Part shown: piece by piece, positions 52,963 to 64,000 of the stretch
Layout: the number at the start of each line of letters is the position of its first letter
How positions within the stretch are numbered: the stretch's first letter is position 1
DNA from: Cyprinodon diabolis
Taxonomy: Eukaryota > Chordata > Actinopteri > Cyprinodontiformes > Cyprinodontidae
Assembly (NCBI GenBank): GCA_030533445.1
Contig: CM060065.1
Location: 18,400,474-18,464,473, forward strand
DNA length: 64,000 bases
Reading direction: 5' to 3'
Position numbers and translations under genes: made by a program
Notes under the pieces: model-generated
Seen by the model: only the letters and a program-made list of their open reading frames with translations
What the model was told of the DNA's origin: nothing
Database searches by the model: none

Positions 52963-54444
52963 GTCAGGAGACTTGACCAAAGCGCTTTGCACTACATTCT
53001 GTCATTCCCCCATTCACCCACACACTGATGGCGGTGAGCTACATTGTAGCCACAGCTGTCCTGGGGCTCCCTGACAGAAGCGAGGCTGCCGCACACTGGC
53101 GCCACCGGGCCTTCAATGTTGCCTGAACGCTGTTTAATGCTGATTAGTCATGCCATCAAAGTTTTTAATGAATGAAGGAGATTAATAAAAATTTGCAAAA
53201 AGGATAGGAGAACCATTAGAAAATGCTTAACTTATCTTTCTAAGGGGGAGAAGTATGAATAAAGAGAATCCGTCCTAAAACTCCACCTTGTTTTAGCACA
53301 CATGCAAAGCTACCTCAGCTAGAGAGAGAGGAGGGGACCCCTCTAAAGCCTGAAAGTATCATGTTGGCTGCTAAATCAGATTAGCAGCCTGTGAGAGGAG
53401 CAGCAGAATATAGATTCCTTTAGGTACTAGACTCTGTATATTATTATGCACTTAGAAATCCCTGCCTTTGTTCTTGTATTTGACATTGAATGATTACAGC
53501 TCAAATTTATCACTATATTGACTAAATATTTTACTGTTTTTACATGGCATCTTGGGTAGAGTTGCTATATTAGATACTCTGTGATACTGATTTAAATGAA
53601 TTTTGAGCATTCTTTTTCTTAATTGGATTTCTTTTAATTTATGCCAGCCAGAAAAGGTTGTTAATATAAGATAATTACAGAACTCCGGCATCAGCATATG
53701 GGATACATAAAAAGAAAAAAAAAAACAAGACTAACAACTCTCTGCGAAACAGATTAAAAGACAGTTTACTGAATTAACTTTTTAATTGGCTTTTTGGCTG
53801 ACTATTTTTGCACCAAACAGTGAGGTTAATGGATGCCTCTGAAGGCTTTAGATTATGTTGCTGTCTAGTGTGTAGACTAAGTTGAAACAAATAAAAACAA
53901 ACCTGGAATATAGATGTACACATTGAATAATTCATTCGTTCAATTAATAGTCATTAAGGCAAATGCAATTATGGTGCATCAATGAAAGAAGCTTCATTAA
54001 TAGACATGTCTTCATTTGTTTTGACTCCAGGCACCTGAACTATTCCTCCACAAAAGACTGCGAATGTTGCCTGCGACATAAAAGGATTTATTCATAGAGA
54101 ACTGCGGTGTATCCACAGTATGAATACATGAATGGCATTTTTCCCACTTTTAACAACAGCAGTACTAACTTCTCTGCCATTGTCTTGCACCCAAAATATG
54201 ACATTATGTATGTAGAGCATGTTTTTGGTACCACAGCTCTTTAGCTCTATTGGGGCATCTAATTAGCCCTTAAAACTCATGGAGAGCAACCCTGTAGTTA
54301 GTGAAATGCCTTCAATTTGAAGCTAAGTTCAAATGTTAAACATGAATCAATGTGTAAAGTATCTTGTCCGTTAATTGAATTTTAAAAATGCCTGGTATTG
54401 TTTTTGTGTCTGCTTCCATCTTGTCTTTTTCACACTGTTTGCAG

Positions 54445-54546
54445 AACCTTGTAAAGCACCTCCCAGAGCAGGAGCAGCTGAACACGTTGGCCAAATATAA
54501 AAACGAGTACTCGAACTTGTCAGAGCCTGAGCAGTTCGGGGTTGTG
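54445..54546 (+). CDS. diaph3: diaph3 exon I (FH2 core)
   Basis: A 102-nt, phase 0-0 exon encoding NLVKHLPEQEQLNTLAKYKN, then EYSNLSEPEQFGVV. The NL.KHLPE.EQL and EPEQF blocks are typical of DIAPH3-type FH2 domains. Acceptor tgtttgcag; donor GTG|gtgagt, followed almost at once by a short CACG repeat. Confidence 0.95.
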
Positions 54547-55988
54547 GTGAGTTGCTCACGCACGCACGCACGCCCACCCACATAAACACAGAGGCTGTCA
54601 GCATGACTTAAAGTCAATTTCTACCATTCTATAACATGCACAAGATGAGCCTATGATTTTTTTTTTACCCCCCTTTATTGATAGAAATGAACCGAATAAT
54701 CGAGGGTTTATGTTTCACTATGGCATTTTGGATGATTCAGGACCTCTGCTCTTACCTTTAACGACATTGTACTATATAAGTGTAGGATGAATCGAATGGA
54801 CAAAACATAAGACATTTAAGAGACATGTTTGTTACTTGGTTAATTTTATGTTAATCTAAACTTGTCTGTTTTTTTTTGCATCTCAGTTGCTGTCAAAAAC
54901 ACTAATGCACGCACAGGCACCTACTGAGTGCTTTCATATGATTAACATAATCCAGTGCTTTTTAAAATTCTATCTTTTTAAAATGTAGGAGAAGAGCCAG
55001 GACACCTGTGGACTAATTTATGCACATCAAGGAGCAGCAATTGCTACCTTATTACTGTATGTCGGCATCATTTTCCTTAAGACTTTCCGAAGAAGGATTA
55101 TTAGGTTTAATACCTAAAGGATACAGTTGGCTTTTTGTATTTATAGCAACTTAATTTCTGACAGAAACGTGTAATATGTTACTTTATTGCCCTTTGTATT
55201 GTACTCGTACGGAATAGTTCTTTGTTGATTGACTAAAGGGAGGGAACAGATATTAGACAGTTAGACACCCTTTATTTTAGCCATAGTAAAATTGAACGAG
55301 GTAAGTCCCGTTTTTCTTTTTTCTCTGTCTAAGTCTAAAGCAGCTTGTGTTTTCTATTTATATAGCGCCAATTCACAACACGTCATCTCAAGGGACTTTA
55401 CAGTTTACCAGATCATCCAGTCAAATTCATTCAAAGTCTTCTATCTAAGAAAAACCCTGTTGATTGCATTGACTCAAAGGCAGTCCCTCACACGTAGCAT
55501 GTTTGTAGTGACAGTGGACAGGAAAAACTTTTAACAGGAAGAAACCTCCAGCAGAACCAGGCTCAGTTCCAGGCTGGGGTTCAAGGAGACAGAAGTAGAG
55601 ATACAAAAGGCAACTGTAAAGGGCGGCCCCATCCAGGAAACACACAGCCAGGCAGACAAACTCTGAGCTAGCTCCCATGTCAGAGGATGAAGAGAGCACA
55701 TCCAGCCACTCAGAGAAACAGGACTACATTGAAAAACAGGCCGATCTTGAACATCTATATACAAAGTTTTTGAAGGCAGCATCACAGCTGATATTTCTCT
55801 CCAAGGTGATTTCACAGCTAAACAGGAACAGAAAAGGTGAAGCTACTATGAGATAAAGCAGAGACAGCAGCACCTTAGAGATTGAACTAAAAGATACTGC
55901 AGAATGGGAGATTAGAGATAGATAGATGAAAAAGGGGTCCCTATGTCCTCCAGCAATCTAAGCCCATAGCAGAATAACTATATAGATA

Positions 55989-57236
55989 CACTATATTGCC
56001 AAAAGTATTTGCTCACCTGCCTTGACTCACATATGAGCTTAAGTGACATCCCGTTCCTAATCCATAGGGTTCAATATGACGTCGGTCCACCCTTTGCAGC
56101 TAGAACAGCTTCAACTCTTCTGGGAAGGCTGTCCACAAGGTTTAGGAGTGTGTTTATGGGAATTTTTGACCATTCTTCCAGAAGCGCATTTGTGAGGTCG
56201 CACACTGATGTTGGACGAGAAGGCCTGGCTCTCAGTCTCCGCTCTAATTCATCCCAAAGGTGTTCTATCGGGTTGAGGTCAGGACTCTGTGCAGGCCAGT
56301 CAAGTTCATCCACACCAGACTCTGTCATCCATGTCTTTATGGACCTTGCTTTGTGCACTGGTGCACAGTCATGTTGGAAGAGGAAGGGGCCAGCTCCAAA
56401 CTGTTCCCACAAAGTTGGGAGCATGGAATTGTCCAAAATGTCTTGGTATGCTGAAGCATTCAGAGTTCCTTTCACTGGAACTAAGGGGCCAAGCCCAGCT
56501 CCTGAAAAACAACCCCACACCATAATCCCCCCTCCACCAAACTTTACACTTGGCACAATGCAGTCAGACAAGTACCGTTCTCCTGGCAACCGCCAAACCC
56601 AGACCCGTCCATCAGATTGCCAGATGGAGAAGCGCGATTCGTCACTCCAGAGAACGCGTCTCCACTGCTCTAGAGTCCAGTGGCGGCGTGCTTTACACCA
56701 CCGCATCCGACGCTTTGCATTGCACTTGGTTATGTATGGCTTGGATGCAGCTGCTCGACCATGGAAACCCATTCCATGAAGCTCTCTGCGCACTGTTCTT
56801 GAGCTAATCTGAAGGCCACATGAAGTTTGGAGGTCTGTAGTGATTGACTCTGCAGAAAGTTGGCGACCTCTTCGCACTATGCGCTTCAGCATCCGCTGAC
56901 CCCGCTCCGTCAGTTTACGTGGCCTACCACTTCGTGGCTGAGTTGCTGTCGTTCCCAAACACTTCCATTTTCTTATAATACAGCTGACAGTTGACTGTGG
57001 AATATTTAGGAGCGAGGAAATTTCACGACTGGATTTGTTGCACAGGTGGCATCCTATCACAGTTCCACGCTGGAATTCACTGAGCTCCTGAGAGCGACCC
57101 ATTCTTTCACAAATGTTTGTAAAAACAGTCTGCATGCCTAGGTGCTTGAATTTATACACCTGTGGCCATGGAAGTGATTGGAACACCTGATTCCAATAAT
57201 TTGGATGGGTGAGCAAATACTTTTGGCAATATAGTG
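55989..57236 (-). mobile_element. Tc1/mariner-type transposon, 1248 bp, structurally complete
   Basis: Flanked by TA (55987-55988, 57237-57238). TIRs begin CACTATATTGCCAAAAGTAT and match perfectly for 29 bp, then diverge. It contains a single uninterrupted transposase on the minus strand. From memory, it resembles the Passport/PPTN-type fish elements. It appears young or well preserved compared with the 2484 element. Confidence 0.95.
56071..57102 (-). CDS. Intact Tc1-like transposase, 343 aa
   Basis: Cuts and pastes the element at TA sites. I chose the start at [10 protein letters not shown] (57102). An upstream in-frame ATG (57216) would add 38 residues encoded by the inverted-repeat end, which is unlikely. 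Residues 1-50 form the first helix-turn-helix of the paired-like DNA-binding domain ([20 protein letters not shown]), followed by the GRPR linker at 59-62 and a second HTH around 82-110. The catalytic domain has D154 (LWSDESRF), D245 (FQHDCAPVH) and E280 ([11 protein letters not shown]), with exactly 34 residues between the last two (DD34E). A glycine-rich box ([17 protein letters not shown]) is present. The protein ends GGPTSY and stop. The length is normal for the family and there are no internal stops. Confidence 0.95.
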   Translation of the reverse strand: MGRSQELSEFQRGTVIGCHLCNKSSREISSLLNIPQSTVSCIIRKWKCLGTTATQPRSGRPRKLTERGQRMLKRIVRRGRQLSAESITTDLQTSCGLQISSRTVRRELHGMGFHGRAAASKPYITKCNAKRRMRWCKARRHWTLEQWRRVLWSDESRFSIWQSDGRVWVWRLPGERYLSDCIVPSVKFGGGGIMVWGCFSGAGLGPLVPVKGTLNASAYQDILDNSMLPTLWEQFGAGPFLFQHDCAPVHKARSIKTWMTESGVDELDWPAQSPDLNPIEHLWDELERRLRARPSRPTSVCDLTNALLEEWSKIPINTLLNLVDSLPRRVEAVLAAKGGPTSY

Positions 57237-59141
57237 TAGCTCAGGATAACCTGTGCCACTCCAACTATAAGCTTTATCAAAATGGAAACTTTTAAAACTA
57301 CCTTTAAATGTAGACAGGGTGTCTGCCTCACGGACTAAAACTGGTAGTTGGTTCCACAGGAGAGGAGCCCATTCTACTTTAAAAAATTCTGGGAACCACT
57401 AGTAAACCTGCAGATTGATAGCGAAGTGCTCTGTTAGGAACACAAGGAACAATCAGATCTCTGATATAAGATGGAGCTTGGCCATTTAAGGCGTTATATG
57501 TGAGAAGGAGGATTTTAAATTATTTTCTGGATTTAACAGGAAGCCAATGAAGAGATAGGAGAGATATGATCTCTCTTTTTAATTTTCATCAGAACTAGTC
57601 CAACCTTGAAGTAAACAAATGCATGGACTAGTTTCTCAGCATCACCCCTGGACAGGATATTTCACATTTTGCAATATTGTGCAGATGAAAGAAGGAAATT
57701 CTAGAAACCTCTTTGATATGGGATTTCAATGACAGGCCCTGATCAAAGAAAACACACAGATTTTTAAAATTTATTATCTCAGATCAATTTAATCCCATCC
57801 AAATGATGTAACTGACTAATCAGCCTCTTTTTCAAAGACTCTGGTCCAGAGTCAATAACTTCTGTTTTGTCTGCATTCAGGAGCAGAAAGTTAAAAGTCA
57901 TCCAGGTTTTTATGTCTTCAAGACATGCCTGTAATCTATTTAATGGGCTAGCTTCATCATAGTTTTAACCTTAGATAAAAGCTATTAGAAAAAAAATATA
58001 TGCAAATGATTTTGTGTTTTATATTTTCAGTATTTCTCCCCTCAAAGTTTGATAGAGGCTTCCTTTATGTCTCATTGTGTAGCTGTAATGTCTATGAGAG
58101 AAACTTGGTGTCAGAACAGCTTGGTACATTGTCGCAACAGCATGCATCTTCTGCAGGTGGATATTATTAATAATATTTACTTAAACAGATTTTCTTTGTG
58201 ACAAAACTCAAAAATAAGTAAAATCTTTCACTATTTTCATTTCTCGCATCGAATCGCATGCATAATTTTGAAACATTGACACGACAGACTCCTGCATAAA
58301 CATTAACTCGGGTGTCTCAGTAAAACCCAAATGTAATCGCAGAGTTCATTTATTTTAGTGCTTCAGTTCAGACAGTGAAACTCTTATTATATGGATTGAT
58401 ACACCCAGTACTATATTCCAAGTGTTTATTACTGATTATATTGATGACTCAGGTTTACAACAACAACAATAAATAAAAATGTTATAATACCAATAAAAAC
58501 AGAGAATACAAACATGTTATTCTATATAGCACATACCATTTTATGCTTTGAAAATGATCCGGCATCTGGTTGATGTTATGGCAGCTGGCTGTTAGGAAAT
58601 CGAGTGGAAGGAAAACATGCAGTTAGAAAAATGTTTACAGGCAGCATGAGTAGCTGTAGCTTTGAGAGAATTGTTAAGAAAAGTGTTAATCCACTTCTGA
58701 ACCTGGGATGATATCGGATCTTGAAAAACAAAAAAATGTCTGACTGTTCCTTAGTGTATATAAATAATATGATTAGATTAGAATCATGTTTTTGGAAATC
58801 AGGAGTCCTAGAGTCACATGCTGCTTTTACTGCTCACATTACCAGATACTTGTTTGAATTTCCACATTATTACTGTGTTTTCATTGGATAACAAACTCAC
58901 CTGAGGGTAATCTATAGGCTATTATCAAAATTAAGATGAGATGCACCAGACACAGCAATGCATTCTGGGCTTTCTGAACACCTCAGCAGTAACAAAGCTG
59001 ATGCTCCATGTGATGCTGCATGAATGCAGAGAGTAGAATGCTGGACTGTAGATGAAGGCACCTGTTCAGTGATTAGACACAGTAACATTTTCAACATTCA
59101 AATTTTCTAAGGATTAATTTTTTTTCCCCATTAGTCTGCAC

Positions 59142-60347
59142 CAGGGCTGAAACAATTAACTGGAATAATCGAGATTAATTGATTATTGAAATAATCATCA
59201 ACTAGTTTAGTAATCGATTTATCGCTTACTGGAGCCTAGAGACTCTTTAGCAGGGGTAACCAATTAAAAATAAGAGGAGTCCGAATAAAGAAATTCAACA
59301 GCCAGTAAACATCCGAAGACATTTTTAAATATAATCTGTTACTTTAAACAGAATTTTAATCTGAAATAAAATTAGGTTTTTATGCATCCATGTTATATAT
59401 TGAGTTGTTAAATAAATAAAAAAATAAAAAATAAAACATTTTTAAGTAGAGAAAAACAATTTCCTGATATTTTATAAAACACCTGAACTGATCGTTTATT
59501 TTTTTTTCTTTATGGGTTAATCAGAGAAGGAAACTTTACATTGCCCTGTAATGTTTTTAAACCTGGGTTTGAATGGCGACAAAGCCATTATCAAGCACAT
59601 ATCAAGGCACTCATTCGTGAGCAATATTTATTTTTGATTATGTTCATGGTAGAGAATCCTGCTTCACAGCAGTAGGTTGAGCCAAACATGCTCAAAATGT
59701 GCAGGGTCACCTTTGAGCACCATTTCACTTTTCTTTCACTAGTTCTCTTCAGTTCTTCCAGCAGTCCAGACTTTCTCTGCTCTCTTTTTCTCTTTGTCTT
59801 CTTCTTTCCCCCCCTTGCAGCTTGCCACAGATTTGCCTGCTGTGTCTAAAAGACCGACAAAGCTCATTGGATAATATGTATCACATGCAGCCTGGTCCGG
59901 AACGCTCTGGAGGGCTTTACCATTTTAACAGGAGAAGCGGCGCAAGTGAAGTTAGACACTGTCGACGGACAACATGCAGTAATTTAGAAATGTTTTAATT
60001 CAGGTTGGGTTCGGATTAGCCAGCAGGTGGGTCCGGATCCGGACCTTGGTCTGCTAATCTGTGACCTCTGCTCTAAACCATGCCTTTAGCTAACAGAGCA
60101 ACCCAATTAGAGCAGTAATTATATCAAAATTGTAAAAAAATACATAAAAACTTTGCGTTTAAGATGAAAAATATGTTTTTCTCTGTCATTAGGCTCTATA
60201 AATAACTCCTCAAGTGGAAAAGTTGTACTTTCGCCTGGTTTAATTCAGTAAAAAATCTTTTTTAAGGGACCTTTGGCAATTCGATTAGTCGAAAAAGATA
60301 ATCAACAGATTAAAGGATTTGCAAAATAAACGTTACTTGCAGCATTC
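59142..60347 (-). mobile_element. hAT-type element, 1206 bp, larger member of the TAGGGCTGCAA family
   Basis: The 8-bp duplication gtctgcac flanks it perfectly (59134-59141, 60348-60355). The left end is CAGGGCTGAAACAATTAACT; the right end, reversed, is a mutated ATGCTGCAAGTAACG. Reversed, the right 280 bp align with the 10708 element (AAACCAGG.GAAA, CTTTTCCACTTGAGGAGTT, GTTAGCTAAAGGCAT). It also keeps a transposase C-terminal remnant, so it is nearer to the autonomous parent. Confidence 0.85.
59591..59695 (-). pseudogene. hAT transposase C-terminal dimerisation (hATC) remnant
   Basis: The minus-strand frame reads LSMFGSTYCCEAGFSTMNII, then KNKYCSRMSALICA and stop. The block FGSTY.CE..FS.MN.IK.KYRSR is the hATC signature of Charlie/ZBED-type hAT transposases. 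Only this part is readable; the rest of the transposase is deleted. Confidence 0.85.
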
Positions 60348-61968
60348 GTCTGCACCATGTTGATTTAAAAAAAAAAAAAAAAAGCAGATGGTAGAATATA
60401 GCACTCAGTCTGTAATAAATCTTAATAGTTTGAGCCTCACCTTTTGAATAAAGGCACCAAAATATGTTTCATGATATCGGAAAACTGTCCCCATATTTGT
60501 TATCCATTTTAATACAGTATCATTTATATATTGGACCACAAATGCTCCACTCAAGGAGACCTGACTATGCAGCAGTTAAAGCACCAATCTGTTCTCTTAC
60601 ATGATAACTATAAATTCTTACTGTTATGGCCGTCTTAGCCAATTTAGAAAATAGAGCTTATTAGTCGTCTCACAGCTGCTCTCTGTACACCTTCACTGTG
60701 CTGAAATATGCACTTACAGTTAGCTGAATTCATCATATATTTAATCATAGCTTAATTTGAGCCAAGAGCATAGGCTCTGGTCAGATGGGCAAGGTGGTAA
60801 CCCTCTGAACATCTCTAAGCTGCAGGGCACGAGACAGATAAATGATCAGTGGTCTGTGCCTGAAAGGCAAGCAATGATGCAGCCTTTACCAGCTGTTCCT
60901 CTGCACCTGCCCATTGTTTGCTTCCGTTATTAAAACCCAAGATAAATCTCTTTGCTTTGGGATGGGTATCATCGTCTTTAACAACTTGTTTTTAGGCGTT
61001 TCCACGAAGTTTAACTCATGACTCTTTAATCTCTAGCCTCTGTTTATCTAAAATGCATGGTTAACTAAATAAGTGTTAAGAGTTTAAAGCTATTGTTCTT
61101 TTTACAGTGAGCATAAAACCCTGAATGTCAAAAGATCGCTGCTGGAGGGAGAAAAGAATCTATGGTTGCGCATCTGTAAGCTCAAAACAATAGGAGAGAA
61201 AGTCTGCTTATTCCCAGTGGTACACTCCATTGCTTGCTTAAAATATGATCCATTAAGTATAGACATTCAACAAAAATACCAATGAAAAGCCAAGAATTCA
61301 ACAATTCTTGTTTTTTTTTAAGGGAGCATGGCCTCATTAGGAGAAGCCGGTGCTGATTTGTTATGTTTATGTGTTTACCCTTATCTCAAACAAATGATGG
61401 AACGACAGCATTCACATATATTAGTCAGCTCGCAGAAACATCATATCCAGAGTTGAACAAAAAAACAAAACAAAACAAAAAAGAACTTTGGCACAAAATG
61501 TTTTCCTCCATGTTCAATCTTTCATCCTCAAAATATATCTAAATATAATTTTGATCATTGTCACTTTTTCTTAAATTCCTATTCCTTTTGGTAAGCCTCG
61601 TCTCGCTGGTGCTGCTTATCCAGCAACAATATACTTTCACACTGATGGCGTGATGCTGTTTGCTCTCTTTCCTCATGATCTCACTGCAGTCAAACACATA
61701 TTACACAACTTATCTTGTCTTCAGTGCAGCTTCACTTTTCATTCCATTGTGTCTTTTTATTCTTAATCTTGTTAAATAGCTTTCTTCTTTTTTCATTTTT
61801 TCATGCGATTACATTAACACTCACGCATACACTCACTCAGCCGCTCTCCGAAATAGTTATTTCATAAAATTACAGTAGCTATAATTAAACCCTCAATGGA
61901 GAACATCAAACCACACAGCCAGCTGTTGTTTAAACTAGACAATAGGAACCTGCGTCCCTCCTTCTCAA

Positions 61969-61993
61969 CCCCCCCCCCCCCCCCCCCCCCCCC
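61969..61993. repeat. Poly(C) run in intron 9
   Basis: 25 consecutive C about 440 nt upstream of exon J, followed by ag but no formin-like frame. Confidence 0.95.
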
Positions 61994-62321
61994 AGCACAC
62001 GTACACAATCACTGCAGTGGCCAGGTCTTGGGCCCAATGCAATATTTTTCAATTTTCTCTAATTGTGTGAGAGTGGTAATCCAAGGCAGGCTATTGTATA
62101 TTCCACCCCCTCTGCTGCATGGCCTATATGGACACTAACTCCACAATTAACTTACCAGACCTGGGACTCAAATCAAATCAATGCCAGCATCTATTACCAC
62201 CGCCTAGCAACACTTTCCTGCATGCAGGTTGCATAAATGTGTGTTAAATTTGATCGGCTATATGTTGAAAGTGCCAAAAATTGTAATTGTAGATATTTTG
62301 AAGTCTGAGTATGTTCTCTGA

Positions 62322-64000
<1,679 letters not shown>

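Larger units (their letters stand above)
52300..53115 (+). repeat. Dispersed repeat split by the 52364 hAT element
   Basis: ggtaaatggcctgtactggt lies left of the hAT element and acttgaccaaagcgctttgc with cattcacccacacactgatg right of it. Together they match the order of a widespread teleost repeat with a GCGCTT..AAAGCGCTTT theme. Boundaries are approximate. Confidence 0.5.
55351..57965 (-). mobile_element. L2-like LINE remnant, copy B, split by a Tc1 element
   Basis: The left part (55351-55985) repeats the tail and 3' region of the 29822 copy. The right part (57239-57965) reads on the minus strand as a reverse-transcriptase C-terminal region: RLQACLEDIKTWMTFNFLLL then NADKTEV near 57850-57936, RDHIS near 57570, and PLLWNQLPVLVREADTLSTF near 57310-57370, with stops and shifts between. 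Such motifs belong to L2/CR1-type LINEs. The Tc1 element (55989-57236) lies between the two parts. Confidence 0.75.

Noticed and set aside
56009..56779. 256-residue plus-strand open frame
   Set aside because: It is the antisense shadow of the intact Tc1 transposase.

Overview
The window is vertebrate nuclear DNA, almost certainly from a teleost fish. It is AT-rich, exons are small and scattered, and there are fish-type Tc1/mariner, hAT, L2-like LINE and tRNA-SINE sequences plus long (TG)n, (CA)n and (TTCC)n microsatellites. There is no bacterial, phage or CRISPR content. Most of the longer open frames are chance frames or parts of transposons.

One host gene is visible: an internal segment of a plus-strand diaphanous-type formin, best matched to diaph3. 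Ten exons (about 186-319, 5140-5258, 5343-5407, 5799-5903, 7306-7620, 12000-12114, 46543-46638, 50531-50625, 54445-54546, 62436-62675) join in one frame into about 462 codons. In order they encode the end of the N-terminal regulatory region, a dimerisation/coiled-coil segment, a short proline-rich FH1 and roughly the first half of the FH2 actin-assembly domain. The first and last parts of the gene lie outside the window. Introns 2 and 3 both appear to start with GC (AG|GCAAGT), and intron 6 is about 34 kb long.

The introns are a layered transposon landscape. Intron 1 has a Tc1-like element with a broken transposase (2484-4052). Intron 5 has a hAT-type element (10708-11943) that was itself hit by a palindromic TTAA element (10811-11661). 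Intron 6 carries several non-autonomous hAT elements, some with clean 8-bp target duplications, a degenerate BED-finger remnant, an L2-like LINE tail, SINEs and microsatellites. Intron 7 holds a second copy of the palindromic TTAA element. Intron 8 holds a hAT derivative inserted in another repeat. Intron 9 holds a Tc1-like element with an uninterrupted 343-residue transposase, apparently inserted into an L2-like LINE, and a longer hAT relative with a recognisable C-terminal transposase remnant.

I see no new multi-gene system. The observations most worth following are the two adjacent GC-AG introns, a candidate 33-nt in-frame microexon in the FH2 linker, the poly(C) and transposon-built 3' splice region of exon 6, the palindromic TTAA elements bracketing exons 6 and 7, and the intact Tc1 transposase.
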